A stretch of DNA of 7,075 bases from JAEKLB01 sp050249235 (GTDB taxonomy: Bacteria > Actinomycetota > Acidimicrobiia > Acidimicrobiales > CADCSY01): assembly GCA_050249235.1 (NCBI GenBank), contig JBFWQW010000133.1, forward strand, positions 1-7,075, in the 5' to 3' direction. The translations under genes were made by a program, and so were the position numbers. The notes beneath the pieces were generated by a model, which saw only the letters and a list, made by a program, of their open reading frames with translations, was not told the origin of the DNA and did no database searches. Of the stretch, positions 1-5,324 are shown piece after piece (position 1 is the first letter of the stretch; each line of letters starts with the position of its first letter).

Positions 1-160
1 CCCGTCGGTCACGCCCGTGCTGTTCCCGGCGCGTTCGTCGCCGAGCGAGCGCGGTGCCCACCGCTCCGGCGCCGGGCCGCTCGGGCCACGGATGCGCCCC
101 TGGGCGGGGCCTCTAAGGTCCGGGTCCGCACTTCCCCGTGCCGAAGGTGATCTCGAGTGA

Positions 161-167
161 GGGAAGG
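161..167 (+). promoter_or_regulatory. Ribosome binding site that fixes the start of the SSB-like gene
   Basis: GGGAAGG lies 6 nt before the ATG at 174. The in-frame GTG at 138 has no purine-rich stretch before it, and the ATG at 234 has only a weak one. Codons between 138 and 173 have mixed third positions, whereas those from 174 are almost all G/C-ending, which supports 174 as the start. Confidence 0.6.
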
Positions 168-173
168 TGCGGG

Positions 174-587
174 ATGGGAAGCACGAAGTCGGGTCCGGCG
201 GGCGAGTCGGCCGAGGCGGCGCCGAGCGGCGGGATGAACGTGGTGGTGTTGCGGGGGCGGGTGTCCCGCCCGCCCGAGGCCCGGGAGCTGCCGTCGGGCG
301 ACGTGCTCGTCGCCTACGAGGTGAGCGTCGGGGCGGGGAGCGGCGGGGCCGACCGCACCGAGACCGTGCCCGTGGTGTGGCCGGCCGCTCCGGCCGGCGC
401 CACGGGGATCGGGGCGGGGGAGGAGGTCGTGGTGGCCGGCCGGGTGCGGCGCCGCTTCTTCCGCGCCGGCGGCGTGATCCAGAGCCGCACGGAGGTGGTG
501 GCCGAACAGGTCGTGGCCGTCCGCCAGCGGGCCCGGGCCGCCAAGCTCGTGGCGGCGGCCGTCGAGCGCCTGGCCGGCCGCGGCTGA
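174..587 (+). CDS. SSB-like OB-fold single-stranded DNA-binding protein, no acidic tail
   Basis: This 137-residue protein resembles the small second SSB of actinobacteria. The OB fold runs from about residue 21 (MNVVVLRGRVSRPPEAREL) to about residue 113. It keeps the SSB pattern: an N-terminal 'LRGRV' strand, a middle 'ETVPVVWP' strand, and the 'VVVAGRVRRRFFRAGG..QSRTEVVAE' block typical of these paralogues. The first 20 residues are low-complexity Gly/Ala/Ser. The protein ends in a basic, Ala-rich helix (VRQRARAAKLVAAAVERLAG) and lacks the Asp-rich DDDIPF-like tip that canonical SSB uses to recruit repair and replication proteins. By family it should bind single-stranded DNA, but it is probably an accessory paralogue rather than the housekeeping SSB. 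It converges on the response regulator gene and has no evident link to the pilus genes. The start is chosen on its Shine-Dalgarno site; 138 and 234 are alternatives. Confidence 0.8.
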   Translation: MGSTKSGPAGESAEAAPSGGMNVVVLRGRVSRPPEARELPSGDVLVAYEVSVGAGSGGADRTETVPVVWPAAPAGATGIGAGEEVVVAGRVRRRFFRAGGVIQSRTEVVAEQVVAVRQRARAAKLVAAAVERLAGRG

Positions 588-601
588 GGAGTGCGCTCCC
601 G

Positions 602-648
602 TTCCGGGTTCACGGTTCCTGCACAGACGTGGATCCGTGAACCCGGAA
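602..648. terminator. Hairpin between convergent genes, probable bidirectional terminator
   Basis: TTCCGGGTTCACGG (602-615) is perfectly complementary to CCGTGAACCCGGAA (635-648). A 1-nt mismatch is followed by three more pairs (617-619 with 631-633), leaving an 11-nt loop. It starts 14 nt after the stop of the SSB-like gene and ends 3 nt short of the stop of the response regulator on the other strand, so it can serve both. No T-tract follows on either strand, which is common for actinobacterial hairpin terminators. Confidence 0.75.
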
Positions 649-651
649 GGG

Positions 652-1305
652 TCAGTCGGGGCCGGCGTGGCGGTGGAAGTAGGAGGCCGCCTCCGACCGC
701 CGAACCACCTCGAGCTTGGCGAAGATCCTGGTCAGGTGGTTCTTCACCGTCTTGTCGGAGAGGTGCAGGCGGTCGGCGATCTCGGCGTTGGCCATGCCGT
801 CGGCGACGAGGCGCACCACCTCGAGCTCCCGGGGCGAGAGTCGGGCCAACCGCTCGTCGCGGGGCGTCCGGGGGCCGCGGCGGAGCCGGTCGAGCACGGC
901 CGCGGTGACCGTGGTGTCGAGCAGGCTGCGGCCCGACGCCACCTCCGCCAGGGCGTGCACCAGCTCGGCCGCCGGCGCCTGCTTGCGCACGAAGCCGGCC
1001 GCCCCGGCCGCGATGGCGGCGAAGAGCGACTCGTCGTCGCCGTGGCCGGTGTAGACGAGCACCCGGGTGCCGGGCCGGTCGGCGAGCAGCTCCCGGGTGG
1101 CGGCGATGCCGGACGACCCGTCGAGGCGGATGTCCATGAGCACGACGTCGGGACGGAGCCGGCCGGCCAGGCGCACCGCGTCGGTGGCGGTGGCGGCCTC
1201 GCCGCAGACCTCGAAGCCCCCGGCTTCGGCCAGCACGGTCGCCACCCCCCGGCGCAGCACCTCGTGGTCGTCCACCAAGAGGACACGGACCGGCGCGGCG
1301 GGCAC
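652..1305 (-). CDS. NarL/FixJ-family response regulator (receiver + LuxR-type HTH)
   Basis: This is a two-component transcription regulator of 217 residues. The receiver domain (about 6-120) begins VRVLLVDDHEVLRRG, with acidic pair D12/D13, phospho-acceptor D58 (DVVLMDIRLDG), switch T86 (VYTG) and conserved K108 (GFVRKQ), so it should be phosphorylatable. The LuxR-type helix-turn-helix (about 156-215) reads LSPRELEVVRLVADG, then AEIADRLHLSDKTVKNHL, a full-length canonical DNA-binding unit. The GTG at 1305 is chosen because the receiver begins within six residues and the length matches the family. GTG at 1350 or 1383 would add 15 or 26 Pro/Arg-rich residues; none of the three has a good ribosome binding site. 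No histidine kinase is in the window. The gene is divergent from the Tad pilus operon, which makes that operon a plausible target, but this is inference from position only. Confidence 0.9.
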   Translation of the reverse strand: MPAAPVRVLLVDDHEVLRRGVATVLAEAGGFEVCGEAATATDAVRLAGRLRPDVVLMDIRLDGSSGIAATRELLADRPGTRVLVYTGHGDDESLFAAIAAGAAGFVRKQAPAAELVHALAEVASGRSLLDTTVTAAVLDRLRRGPRTPRDERLARLSPRELEVVRLVADGMANAEIADRLHLSDKTVKNHLTRIFAKLEVVRRSEAASYFHRHAGPD

Positions 1306-1529
1306 GCCGGGAGCGTACGGCCGCGACCGGTACGGCCCCGGGACCCACACGCGTCCCGTTCTCTGCCGACCGCTGGGAACCACCCTGCCGGCGTCGACAA
1401 CGAACGGGAGGTGATGGTGGCAGCGGCCACGATCCGTGCGGCCACCCGCTGCGGTCCCCTCGGTGGGTGAGCCGGCCCCGCGCGCGCTGGGTGGGCGGTG
1501 GTTGGGTCGGCGTTCGGATCGTGGTGGGG

Positions 1530-1572
1530 AGTCCTAGGTAAGTCCTAGTCATTTGGGGAGCAAAGTCCCAAG
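1530..1572 (+). repeat. Three helically phased AGTCC boxes upstream of flp
   Basis: AGTCCTAG occurs at 1530-1537 and again, identically, at 1541-1548. A degenerate copy, AGTCCCAAG, is at 1564-1572. Start-to-start spacings are 11 and 23 bp, close to one and two DNA turns, so all three would face about the same side of the helix. The first copy contains the palindrome CCTAGG. They lie 77-119 bp upstream of the flp start. Such an arrangement suits cooperative binding of a regulator. The divergent NarL-type protein is a candidate, but I do not recognise the motif as a known operator. Confidence 0.5.
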
Positions 1573-1593
1573 GAGCGGGCGGGGCATGCGCCC
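1552..1593 (+). promoter_or_regulatory. Two adjacent small hairpins in the flp leader
   Basis: If transcribed, TTGGGG (1553-1558) can pair with TCCCAA (1566-1571), including one G-U pair, around a 7-nt AGCAAAG loop. Immediately downstream GGGC (1582-1585) can pair with GCCC (1590-1593) around ATGC; alternatively GGGCG (1577-1581) pairs with CGCCC (1589-1593). The third AGTCC box forms part of the first stem. I looked for a c-di-GMP-I riboswitch core because such switches often control pili and the loop resembles its GCAAAG element, but the other conserved blocks are not there. Confidence 0.35.
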
Positions 1594-1622
1594 AACGTGG
1601 GTGTCCAGAGACGCAACGTGCG
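1591..1622 (+). promoter_or_regulatory. Paired CNCA-ACG-TGNG dyads, 21 bp apart
   Basis: CCCA-ACG-TGGG (1591-1601) and CGCA-ACG-TGCG (1612-1622) are two perfect 4-bp dyads with the same ACG centre, sharing the 7-mer CAACGTG. Their 21-bp spacing is two helical turns. They could be paired protein-binding sites on DNA or twin triloop hairpins in the flp mRNA leader. The first overlaps TGGGTGT (1598-1604), which is complementary to ACACCCA (1643-1649) just before and into the flp ATG. Confidence 0.4.
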
Positions 1623-1634
1623 GCTCAACACACC

Positions 1635-1640
1635 CGGAGG
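1635..1640 (+). promoter_or_regulatory. Ribosome binding site of flp
   Basis: CGGAGG lies 8 nt before the ATG at 1649. It is flanked on both sides by CACACCC (1629-1635 and 1642-1648). Its position rules in the ATG at 1649 rather than the upstream in-frame TTG (1553) or ATG (1586), which would add a needless non-pilin extension. Confidence 0.8.
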
Positions 1641-1648
1641 TCACACCC

Positions 1649-1831
1649 ATGCTCCACCTGCTCGTCTCCCTGCAGAACGCCGTCGCCCGTCTCCGTGACG
1701 AGGAGACCGGTGCCACCGCCGTCGAGTACGGCCTCATGGTCACGCTGATCGCCGTGGCGATCATCGCCACCGTGCGCCTGCTCGGCCTCGACCTCGTCGC
1801 CCGCTTCAACGACGTCGTCGTCGCCATCTGA
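1649..1831 (+). CDS. flp: Flp/Fap-type type IVc prepilin, major Tad pilus subunit
   Basis: This 60-residue prepilin has the full Flp signature. The short positively charged leader (M1-G21) ends in ETG, and a prepilin peptidase should cut between G21 and A22. The mature part starts ATAVEYGL, with Glu at +5 and Tyr at +6, the invariant Flp pair needed for processing and assembly. A single hydrophobic helix follows (about residues 28-46, GLMVTLIAVAIIATVRLLG), then a short amphipathic tail to I60. The mature pilin would be about 39 residues, within the usual small Flp size. It should be inserted in the membrane, cleaved by a TadV/CpaA-type peptidase (not in this window) and polymerised into the adhesive Tad pilus. 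It is first in the locus, with its own ribosome binding site and a strong hairpin after it, so it is probably transcribed at a higher level than the downstream machinery. Confidence 0.96.
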   Translation: MLHLLVSLQNAVARLRDEETGATAVEYGLMVTLIAVAIIATVRLLGLDLVARFNDVVVAI

Positions 1832-1839
1832 CCCGCCGA

Positions 1840-1879
1840 CCGTCGACCCCCCTCCGGAGGCCCCGGAGGGGGTCGACGG
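1840..1879 (+). terminator. Strong GC hairpin between flp and cpaB, partial terminator
   Basis: The left arm 1840-1857 and right arm 1863-1879 form a 17-bp stem with a single bulged C (six C against five G) and a 5-nt AGGCC loop. It begins 8 nt after the flp stop. No T-tract follows. Position after the pilin gene and before the machinery genes suggests it stops most transcripts or protects the 3' end of flp mRNA, letting pilin be made in excess while some readthrough feeds cpaB onwards. Confidence 0.75.
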
Positions 1880-1954
1880 CGTTCCGCCCCGCTCTCGCTC
1901 GCGATCCCGCTGCGCCGCCGGCGCCGAGACCGTCAACCCGCAGTCGTCGCACTC

Positions 1955-1961
1955 GAAAGGA
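1955..1961 (+). promoter_or_regulatory. Ribosome binding site of cpaB
   Basis: GAAAGGA ends 5 nt before the ATG at 1967. It is the only A-rich stretch in the 87 bp between the flp hairpin and cpaB, and it fixes the cpaB start. No clear separate promoter is visible in this gap. Confidence 0.7.
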
Positions 1962-1966
1962 CTTCC

Positions 1967-2683
1967 ATGACTCGCAAGCCGGTTGCGCTCCTCGCCGCCG
2001 TGGTCCTCGCCCTCGTCGGCACCATCCTGCTCGTCACCTACGTCCGGGCCGCCGAGGACCGCGCCGTCGCCGGCGAGGAGCTCGTCCCCGTCCTCGTCCT
2101 CACCAGCGACGTCAAGGCCGGCACCCCGGCCGCCGACCTCGCCGACCACGTCAAGACCGAGAAGGTGCCCGCCAAGGTGAAGGCCGAAGGTGCCGTCACG
2201 AGCGTCGAGTCCCTGATCGGCAAGATCGCCGCCGTCGACCTGGTCCACGGCGAGCAGGTCGTGAGCACCCGCTTCGCCACCGTCGCCGAGTCCGGCCGGG
2301 CCGCCGCGCCCGACGGCCTCCTCGAGGTCACCGTGCCGCTCGAGCCCCACCGGGCCCTCGGCGGTCAGCTCCAGCCCGGCGAGAAGGTCGCCGTCGTGAT
2401 CACGATCGACGACGACGGGTCGGGCAAGGCCGCCACCCGCCTGGTGCTCCACAAGATCGTCGTGACGGCCGTCCAGGTCGCCGAGGACGACGTCGTCTCC
2501 GACGGCGACGACGCCAAGTCGGCCCCCACGGGCAACCTGCTCGTGACGCTCGCCGTCGACGGGCCCAGCGTCGAGAAGATCGTGTTCGCCGCCGAGCAGG
2601 GCCACCTCTGGCTGGCCGCCGAGCCCGACGACGCCAGCACCGAGGGCAGCCAGACGCAGACCCGGGACTCGGTGCTTCGATGA
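1967..2683 (+). CDS. cpaB: CpaB/RcpC-family Tad pilus assembly protein (SAF domain)
   Basis: This 238-residue accessory protein of the Tad pilus has an N-terminal membrane anchor (about residues 6-26, VALLAAVVLALVGTILLVTY) followed by 'VRAAEDRAVAGEEL', so most of it lies outside the membrane. A SAF-like domain spans about 40-107, starting VPVLVLTSDVKAGTP and ending LVHGEQVVSTRF. The C-terminal RcpC-type region (about 118-222) includes LEVTVPLEPHRALGGQLQPG and an acidic loop near 175-187, then a short Ser/Thr/Gln tail. In Gram-negative systems CpaB works with the secretin. No secretin gene is seen here, and one would not be expected in a monoderm, so its role is more likely in the cell-wall zone or in stabilising assembly. 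Its stop overlaps the tadZ start as ATGA (2680-2683). Confidence 0.9.
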   Translation: MTRKPVALLAAVVLALVGTILLVTYVRAAEDRAVAGEELVPVLVLTSDVKAGTPAADLADHVKTEKVPAKVKAEGAVTSVESLIGKIAAVDLVHGEQVVSTRFATVAESGRAAAPDGLLEVTVPLEPHRALGGQLQPGEKVAVVITIDDDGSGKAATRLVLHKIVVTAVQVAEDDVVSDGDDAKSAPTGNLLVTLAVDGPSVEKIVFAAEQGHLWLAAEPDDASTEGSQTQTRDSVLR

Positions 2684-3870
2684 CCGACCTCGTCGATCTC
2701 GTCGCTGCCGAGCGGGCGTCCTGGTCCGCCGAGTTCGGCAGCCGGGTGGTTCGTTGCGACCAGGCCGGCCGGTCGGCCGGCTCGCTCGCCGAGGAGATCG
2801 GCGCCCGGCGACCCGAGGTCGTCGTGCTCGGTCCGGAGATGGGCGCCATCGACGCCCTGGAGGTCGCCACCGAGCTCGACCGGCGGCACCCCGAGATCGC
2901 CATGGTGCTCGTGGCCTGGCCGAGCGCGGAGGTGTGGAAGCACGCCCTCGAAGCCGGCGTCCGCAGCGTCGTCCCGCCCACCGCCTCGGACGAGGAGCTG
3001 AGCGCCACGGTGCGCCGGCTCCTCGACCGGGTCGAGCGGACCCGGGTCAACACGACCGGTGACGACGCCGCACCGCCAGCGGCTGCCCGCCAGCACCGGG
3101 TGATCACCGTGCTCTCGCCCAAGGGTGGAGTCGGCAAGACCACCGTGGCCACCAACCTGGCCGCCGGCCTGGCCGCCATCCACCCCCACGAGGTGGCGAT
3201 CGTCGACCTCGACCTGCAGTTCGGCGACGTGGCCGACTCGTTCCTGCTGGACCCGGCCCACACCATGGCCGACCTCCCGGCCGGGCCCGTCGACGCCGCC
3301 GCCCTGAAGCTCATGCTCACGGCCACGTCGTCGTCGGTGTTCGCCCTGTGCGCCCCCGACGACCCGGCCGCCGGCGAGGACGTGCCGGCCAACGCCGTTA
3401 TCGGCGCCATCGAGACCCTCACCCGGGACCTTCCCTACGTGATCCTCGACACGGGTGCCGGGATCGACGCCGCCACCCTGCTGGCGGTCGAGCGCTCGAC
3501 CGACCTGGTGTTCGTGGGCTCGCTCGACGTGCCCAGCATCCGCAGCGTCCGCAAGCTCATCGACGCCCTCGACCGCCTCGGCCTCACCGGGGCCCGCCGC
3601 CACGTCGTGCTCAACCGGGCCGACAGCCGGGTGGGCGTGAGCGCCACCGACGTCACCGAGACGCTCGGCCTGCCCATCGCAGTCGAGGTCCCGAGCTCGT
3701 CGGCCGTCCCCGCCGCCCTCAACGGCGGTGCCCCCGTCGTCCTGTCCGACCCCCGGTCGCCCGCGGCGGCCGCCTTCAAGAAGCTCGTCGGCCTCTTCGC
3801 CGACGCCCCTGTCCAGACCGCCCCGGCAACCAGCTGGTTCCGGCGCCCGCTCTCGAGGAGTGCACGATGA
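2680..3870 (+). CDS. tadZ: TadZ/CpaE: pseudo-receiver plus ParA/MinD-like ATPase, pilus localisation
   Basis: This 396-residue protein has two parts. Residues about 1-120 form an atypical receiver-like domain: the strand that should end in the phospho-acceptor reads PEVVVLGPEMG, with G51 where Asp belongs, and the usual late Lys is replaced in VRSVVPPT. It therefore should not be phosphorylated. A Pro/Ala linker leads to a ParA/MinD-type ATPase (about 140-385) with deviant Walker A SPKGGVGKTT (146-155, signature Lys K148), switch I-like region VAIVDLDLQFGDVADS (172-187) and Walker B YVILDTGAG with D257. TadZ proteins localise to the membrane or pole and place the pilus machine. The C-terminus is basic (SWFRRPLSRSAR), possibly membrane-contacting. 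ATGA overlaps at both ends join it to cpaB and tadA. Confidence 0.93.
   Translation: MTDLVDLVAAERASWSAEFGSRVVRCDQAGRSAGSLAEEIGARRPEVVVLGPEMGAIDALEVATELDRRHPEIAMVLVAWPSAEVWKHALEAGVRSVVPPTASDEELSATVRRLLDRVERTRVNTTGDDAAPPAAARQHRVITVLSPKGGVGKTTVATNLAAGLAAIHPHEVAIVDLDLQFGDVADSFLLDPAHTMADLPAGPVDAAALKLMLTATSSSVFALCAPDDPAAGEDVPANAVIGAIETLTRDLPYVILDTGAGIDAATLLAVERSTDLVFVGSLDVPSIRSVRKLIDALDRLGLTGARRHVVLNRADSRVGVSATDVTETLGLPIAVEVPSSSAVPAALNGGAPVVLSDPRSPAAAAFKKLVGLFADAPVQTAPATSWFRRPLSRSAR
3854..3860 (+). promoter_or_regulatory. Ribosome binding site of tadA inside tadZ
   Basis: CGAGGAG lies 6 nt before the ATG at 3867, within the last codons of tadZ. It fixes the tadA start at the ATGA overlap. The same frame stays open upstream to 3348 only as a shadow of tadZ. 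Confidence 0.75.
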
Positions 3871-5324
3871 ACCTCAGCGATCGACTTCGCCTCCAGGCCG
3901 CTGCCGCCGAGGCGGCTGCCGGCGGGGACGGGGTGGGCAGGCCGGGCCGGGAGGACGCCGCCGAGGTGGAGGCGCCCGAACCGACGGCGACGGCCCATCC
4001 GCTCGCTTCCCTCGTGACGGCCCGCCAGGCGGCGGACCCGCAGGCGGACCTCAAGCGGCGCCTGCGCACGGCCCTCTACGGGCGCCTCGGCGCTCGCCTC
4101 TACGACGCGTCGCTCACCGACGCCCAGCTGCGCGACCTCGTCGCGACGAGCCTCGAGGAGCTCCTGCTCGCCGAGGGTGCGCCGCTCACGCCCGACGAGG
4201 TCCAGCGACTCCACGCCGAGGTCGTCGACGACGTCCTCGGGTTCGGGCCGCTCGAGCCCTTCCTCGACGACGACGACGTCACCGAGGTCATGGTCAACGG
4301 CACCCGGCCCGTCTACGTCGAGCGGAAGGGCAAGCTCCACGAGACCGACGTGCGGTTCACCGAGGAGGCCCACCTCCGCCGTGTGATCGACCGCATCGTC
4401 GGCGCCATCGGGCGCCGGGTCGACGAGTCCTCGCCGATGGTCGACGCCCGGCTGCCCGACGGCTCCCGGGTGAACGCCGTCATCCCGCCGCTCTCCGTCG
4501 ACGGCCCGACCCTGACGATCCGGAAGTTCTCGAAGGAGCGGTGGGGCAGCGACGACCTCGTCGGCTTCGGCACCATGACCGCATCCGTCGCCGAGTTCCT
4601 CGCCTCCTGCGTGGCGGGAAGGCTGAACGTCCTCGTCAGCGGCGGCACGGGCACCGGGAAGACCACGCTGCTCAACGTCCTCTCCTCGTTCATCCCGGAG
4701 GACGAGCGCATCGTCACGATCGAGGACGCCGTCGAGCTCCGGCTCCAGCAGGACCACGTGGTTCGCCTGGAGAGCCGACCGGCCAACCTCGAGGGTCGGG
4801 GCAAGGTCGAGATCCGCGACCTCGTCCGCAACGCCCTGCGGATGCGACCCGATCGCATCATCGTCGGCGAGGTCCGTGGCGCCGAGGCCCTCGACATGCT
4901 CCAGGCCATGAACACGGGCCACGACGGCTCGCTGTGCACGGTGCACGCCAACGCTCCCCGCGACTCGCTCAACCGGCTCGAGACGATGGTCCTGATGGCC
5001 GGCTTCGACCTGCCGTCCCGGGCCATCCGCGAGCAGATCGCCTCGGCCCTCGACGTGATCGTGCAGATCGCCCGCCTGCGGGACGGCAGCCGCCGCGTCG
5101 TCAAGATCGCCGAGGTCGTCGGGATGGAGGGATCCGTCATCACGACCCAGGACATCTTCGACTTCGACCACGCCGCCGGCCTCGACGAGAACGGTCGCCA
5201 TGCCGGGCGTCTCGTCCCCACGGGCATCCGGGCGTCGGTCGTGGACAAGCTGGCCGACAACGGGATCGTCGTCCCGGTCGAGGTGTTCCAGCGGGCCGAG
5301 CTGACCCTGGTGGAAGCCCGATGA
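3867..5324 (+). CDS. tadA: TadA/CpaF pilus assembly ATPase (GspE/VirB11 superfamily)
   Basis: This 485-residue cytoplasmic hexameric ATPase drives Flp pilus assembly. The first 60 or so residues are an Ala/Gly/Glu-rich, probably disordered lead. The N-terminal domain (about 62-240) contains the family block GFGPLEPFLDDDDVTEVMVN and RVNAVIPPLSVDGPTLTIRKF. The motor domain has Walker A GGTGTGKTT (259-267, K265), the Asp box TIEDAVEL (E286/D287), Walker B RIIVGEVRGAE (330-340, E335) and the His box TGHDGSLCTVHAN (350-362). All catalytic motifs are intact and the length suits CpaF proteins. The C-terminal part (about 420-485) is normal for the family. It starts at an ATGA overlap with tadZ behind a good ribosome binding site and ends in an ATGA overlap with tadB, so translation is likely coupled. 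Confidence 0.97.
   Translation: MNLSDRLRLQAAAAEAAAGGDGVGRPGREDAAEVEAPEPTATAHPLASLVTARQAADPQADLKRRLRTALYGRLGARLYDASLTDAQLRDLVATSLEELLLAEGAPLTPDEVQRLHAEVVDDVLGFGPLEPFLDDDDVTEVMVNGTRPVYVERKGKLHETDVRFTEEAHLRRVIDRIVGAIGRRVDESSPMVDARLPDGSRVNAVIPPLSVDGPTLTIRKFSKERWGSDDLVGFGTMTASVAEFLASCVAGRLNVLVSGGTGTGKTTLLNVLSSFIPEDERIVTIEDAVELRLQQDHVVRLESRPANLEGRGKVEIRDLVRNALRMRPDRIIVGEVRGAEALDMLQAMNTGHDGSLCTVHANAPRDSLNRLETMVLMAGFDLPSRAIREQIASALDVIVQIARLRDGSRRVVKIAEVVGMEGSVITTQDIFDFDHAAGLDENGRHAGRLVPTGIRASVVDKLADNGIVVPVEVFQRAELTLVEAR

Larger units (their letters stand above)
1306..1648. other. Divergent intergenic region: regulator on one side, flp leader on the other
   Basis: This stretch separates the divergent regulator and flp genes; its left 78 bp could instead encode an N-terminal extension of the regulator. 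Positions about 1489-1529 are G-rich (runs of GGG and GG separated by 1-2 nt). From 1530 the base composition shifts: CTAG, TAAG and ATTT appear in otherwise GC-dominated DNA, followed by several short dyads up to the flp ribosome binding site. I cannot identify a convincing -35/-10 pair; TTCGGA (1513-1518) and TAGGTA (1535-1540), 16 bp apart, is the best weak candidate for the flp promoter. No RNA gene is recognised. Confidence 0.6.

Noticed and set aside
1..137. Possible start of a divergent gene on the - strand (GTG at 12-10)
   Set aside because: Only four codons would lie in the window and the ribosome binding site is doubtful. Two + frames are also open here but show no recognisable protein.
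138..173. GTG start at 138 for the SSB-like gene
   Set aside because: There is no ribosome binding site before it and third codon positions are not G/C-biased; ATG 174 has GGGAAGG at good spacing.
1306..1383. 26-residue N-terminal extension of the response regulator (GTG 1383)
   Set aside because: The receiver fold starts just after GTG 1305 and the extension is Pro/Arg-rich with no domain. It cannot be fully excluded because no start has a good ribosome binding site.
637..1470. Long open frame on the + strand opposite the response regulator (277 codons)
   Set aside because: It is antisense to a gene with unmistakable receiver and HTH motifs. Long antisense frames are expected in GC-rich coding DNA, and its product is low-complexity Gly/Arg/His-rich.
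1414..1470. Short open frame (18 codons, ATG after GGGAGG) in the divergent region, a possible leader peptide
   Set aside because: The spacing between GGGAGG and ATG is only 2 nt (5 nt to the next GTG), and the peptide matches no leader-peptide pattern I know.
1489..1529. G-rich tract as a possible G-quadruplex
   Set aside because: There are only three close GGG runs before a long gap, so a three-tetrad structure is unlikely; a two-tetrad form is weak and common by chance at this GC content.
1553..1648. In-frame upstream extension of the Flp pilin from TTG 1553 or ATG 1586
   Set aside because: The ATG at 1649 has a well-placed ribosome binding site and gives a normal 21-residue prepilin leader; the extension has no pilin-like features.
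3348..3866. Upstream extension of the tadA frame inside tadZ
   Set aside because: It is an Arg/Pro/Gly-rich shadow of tadZ; real TadA begins at ATG 3867 behind CGAGGAG.
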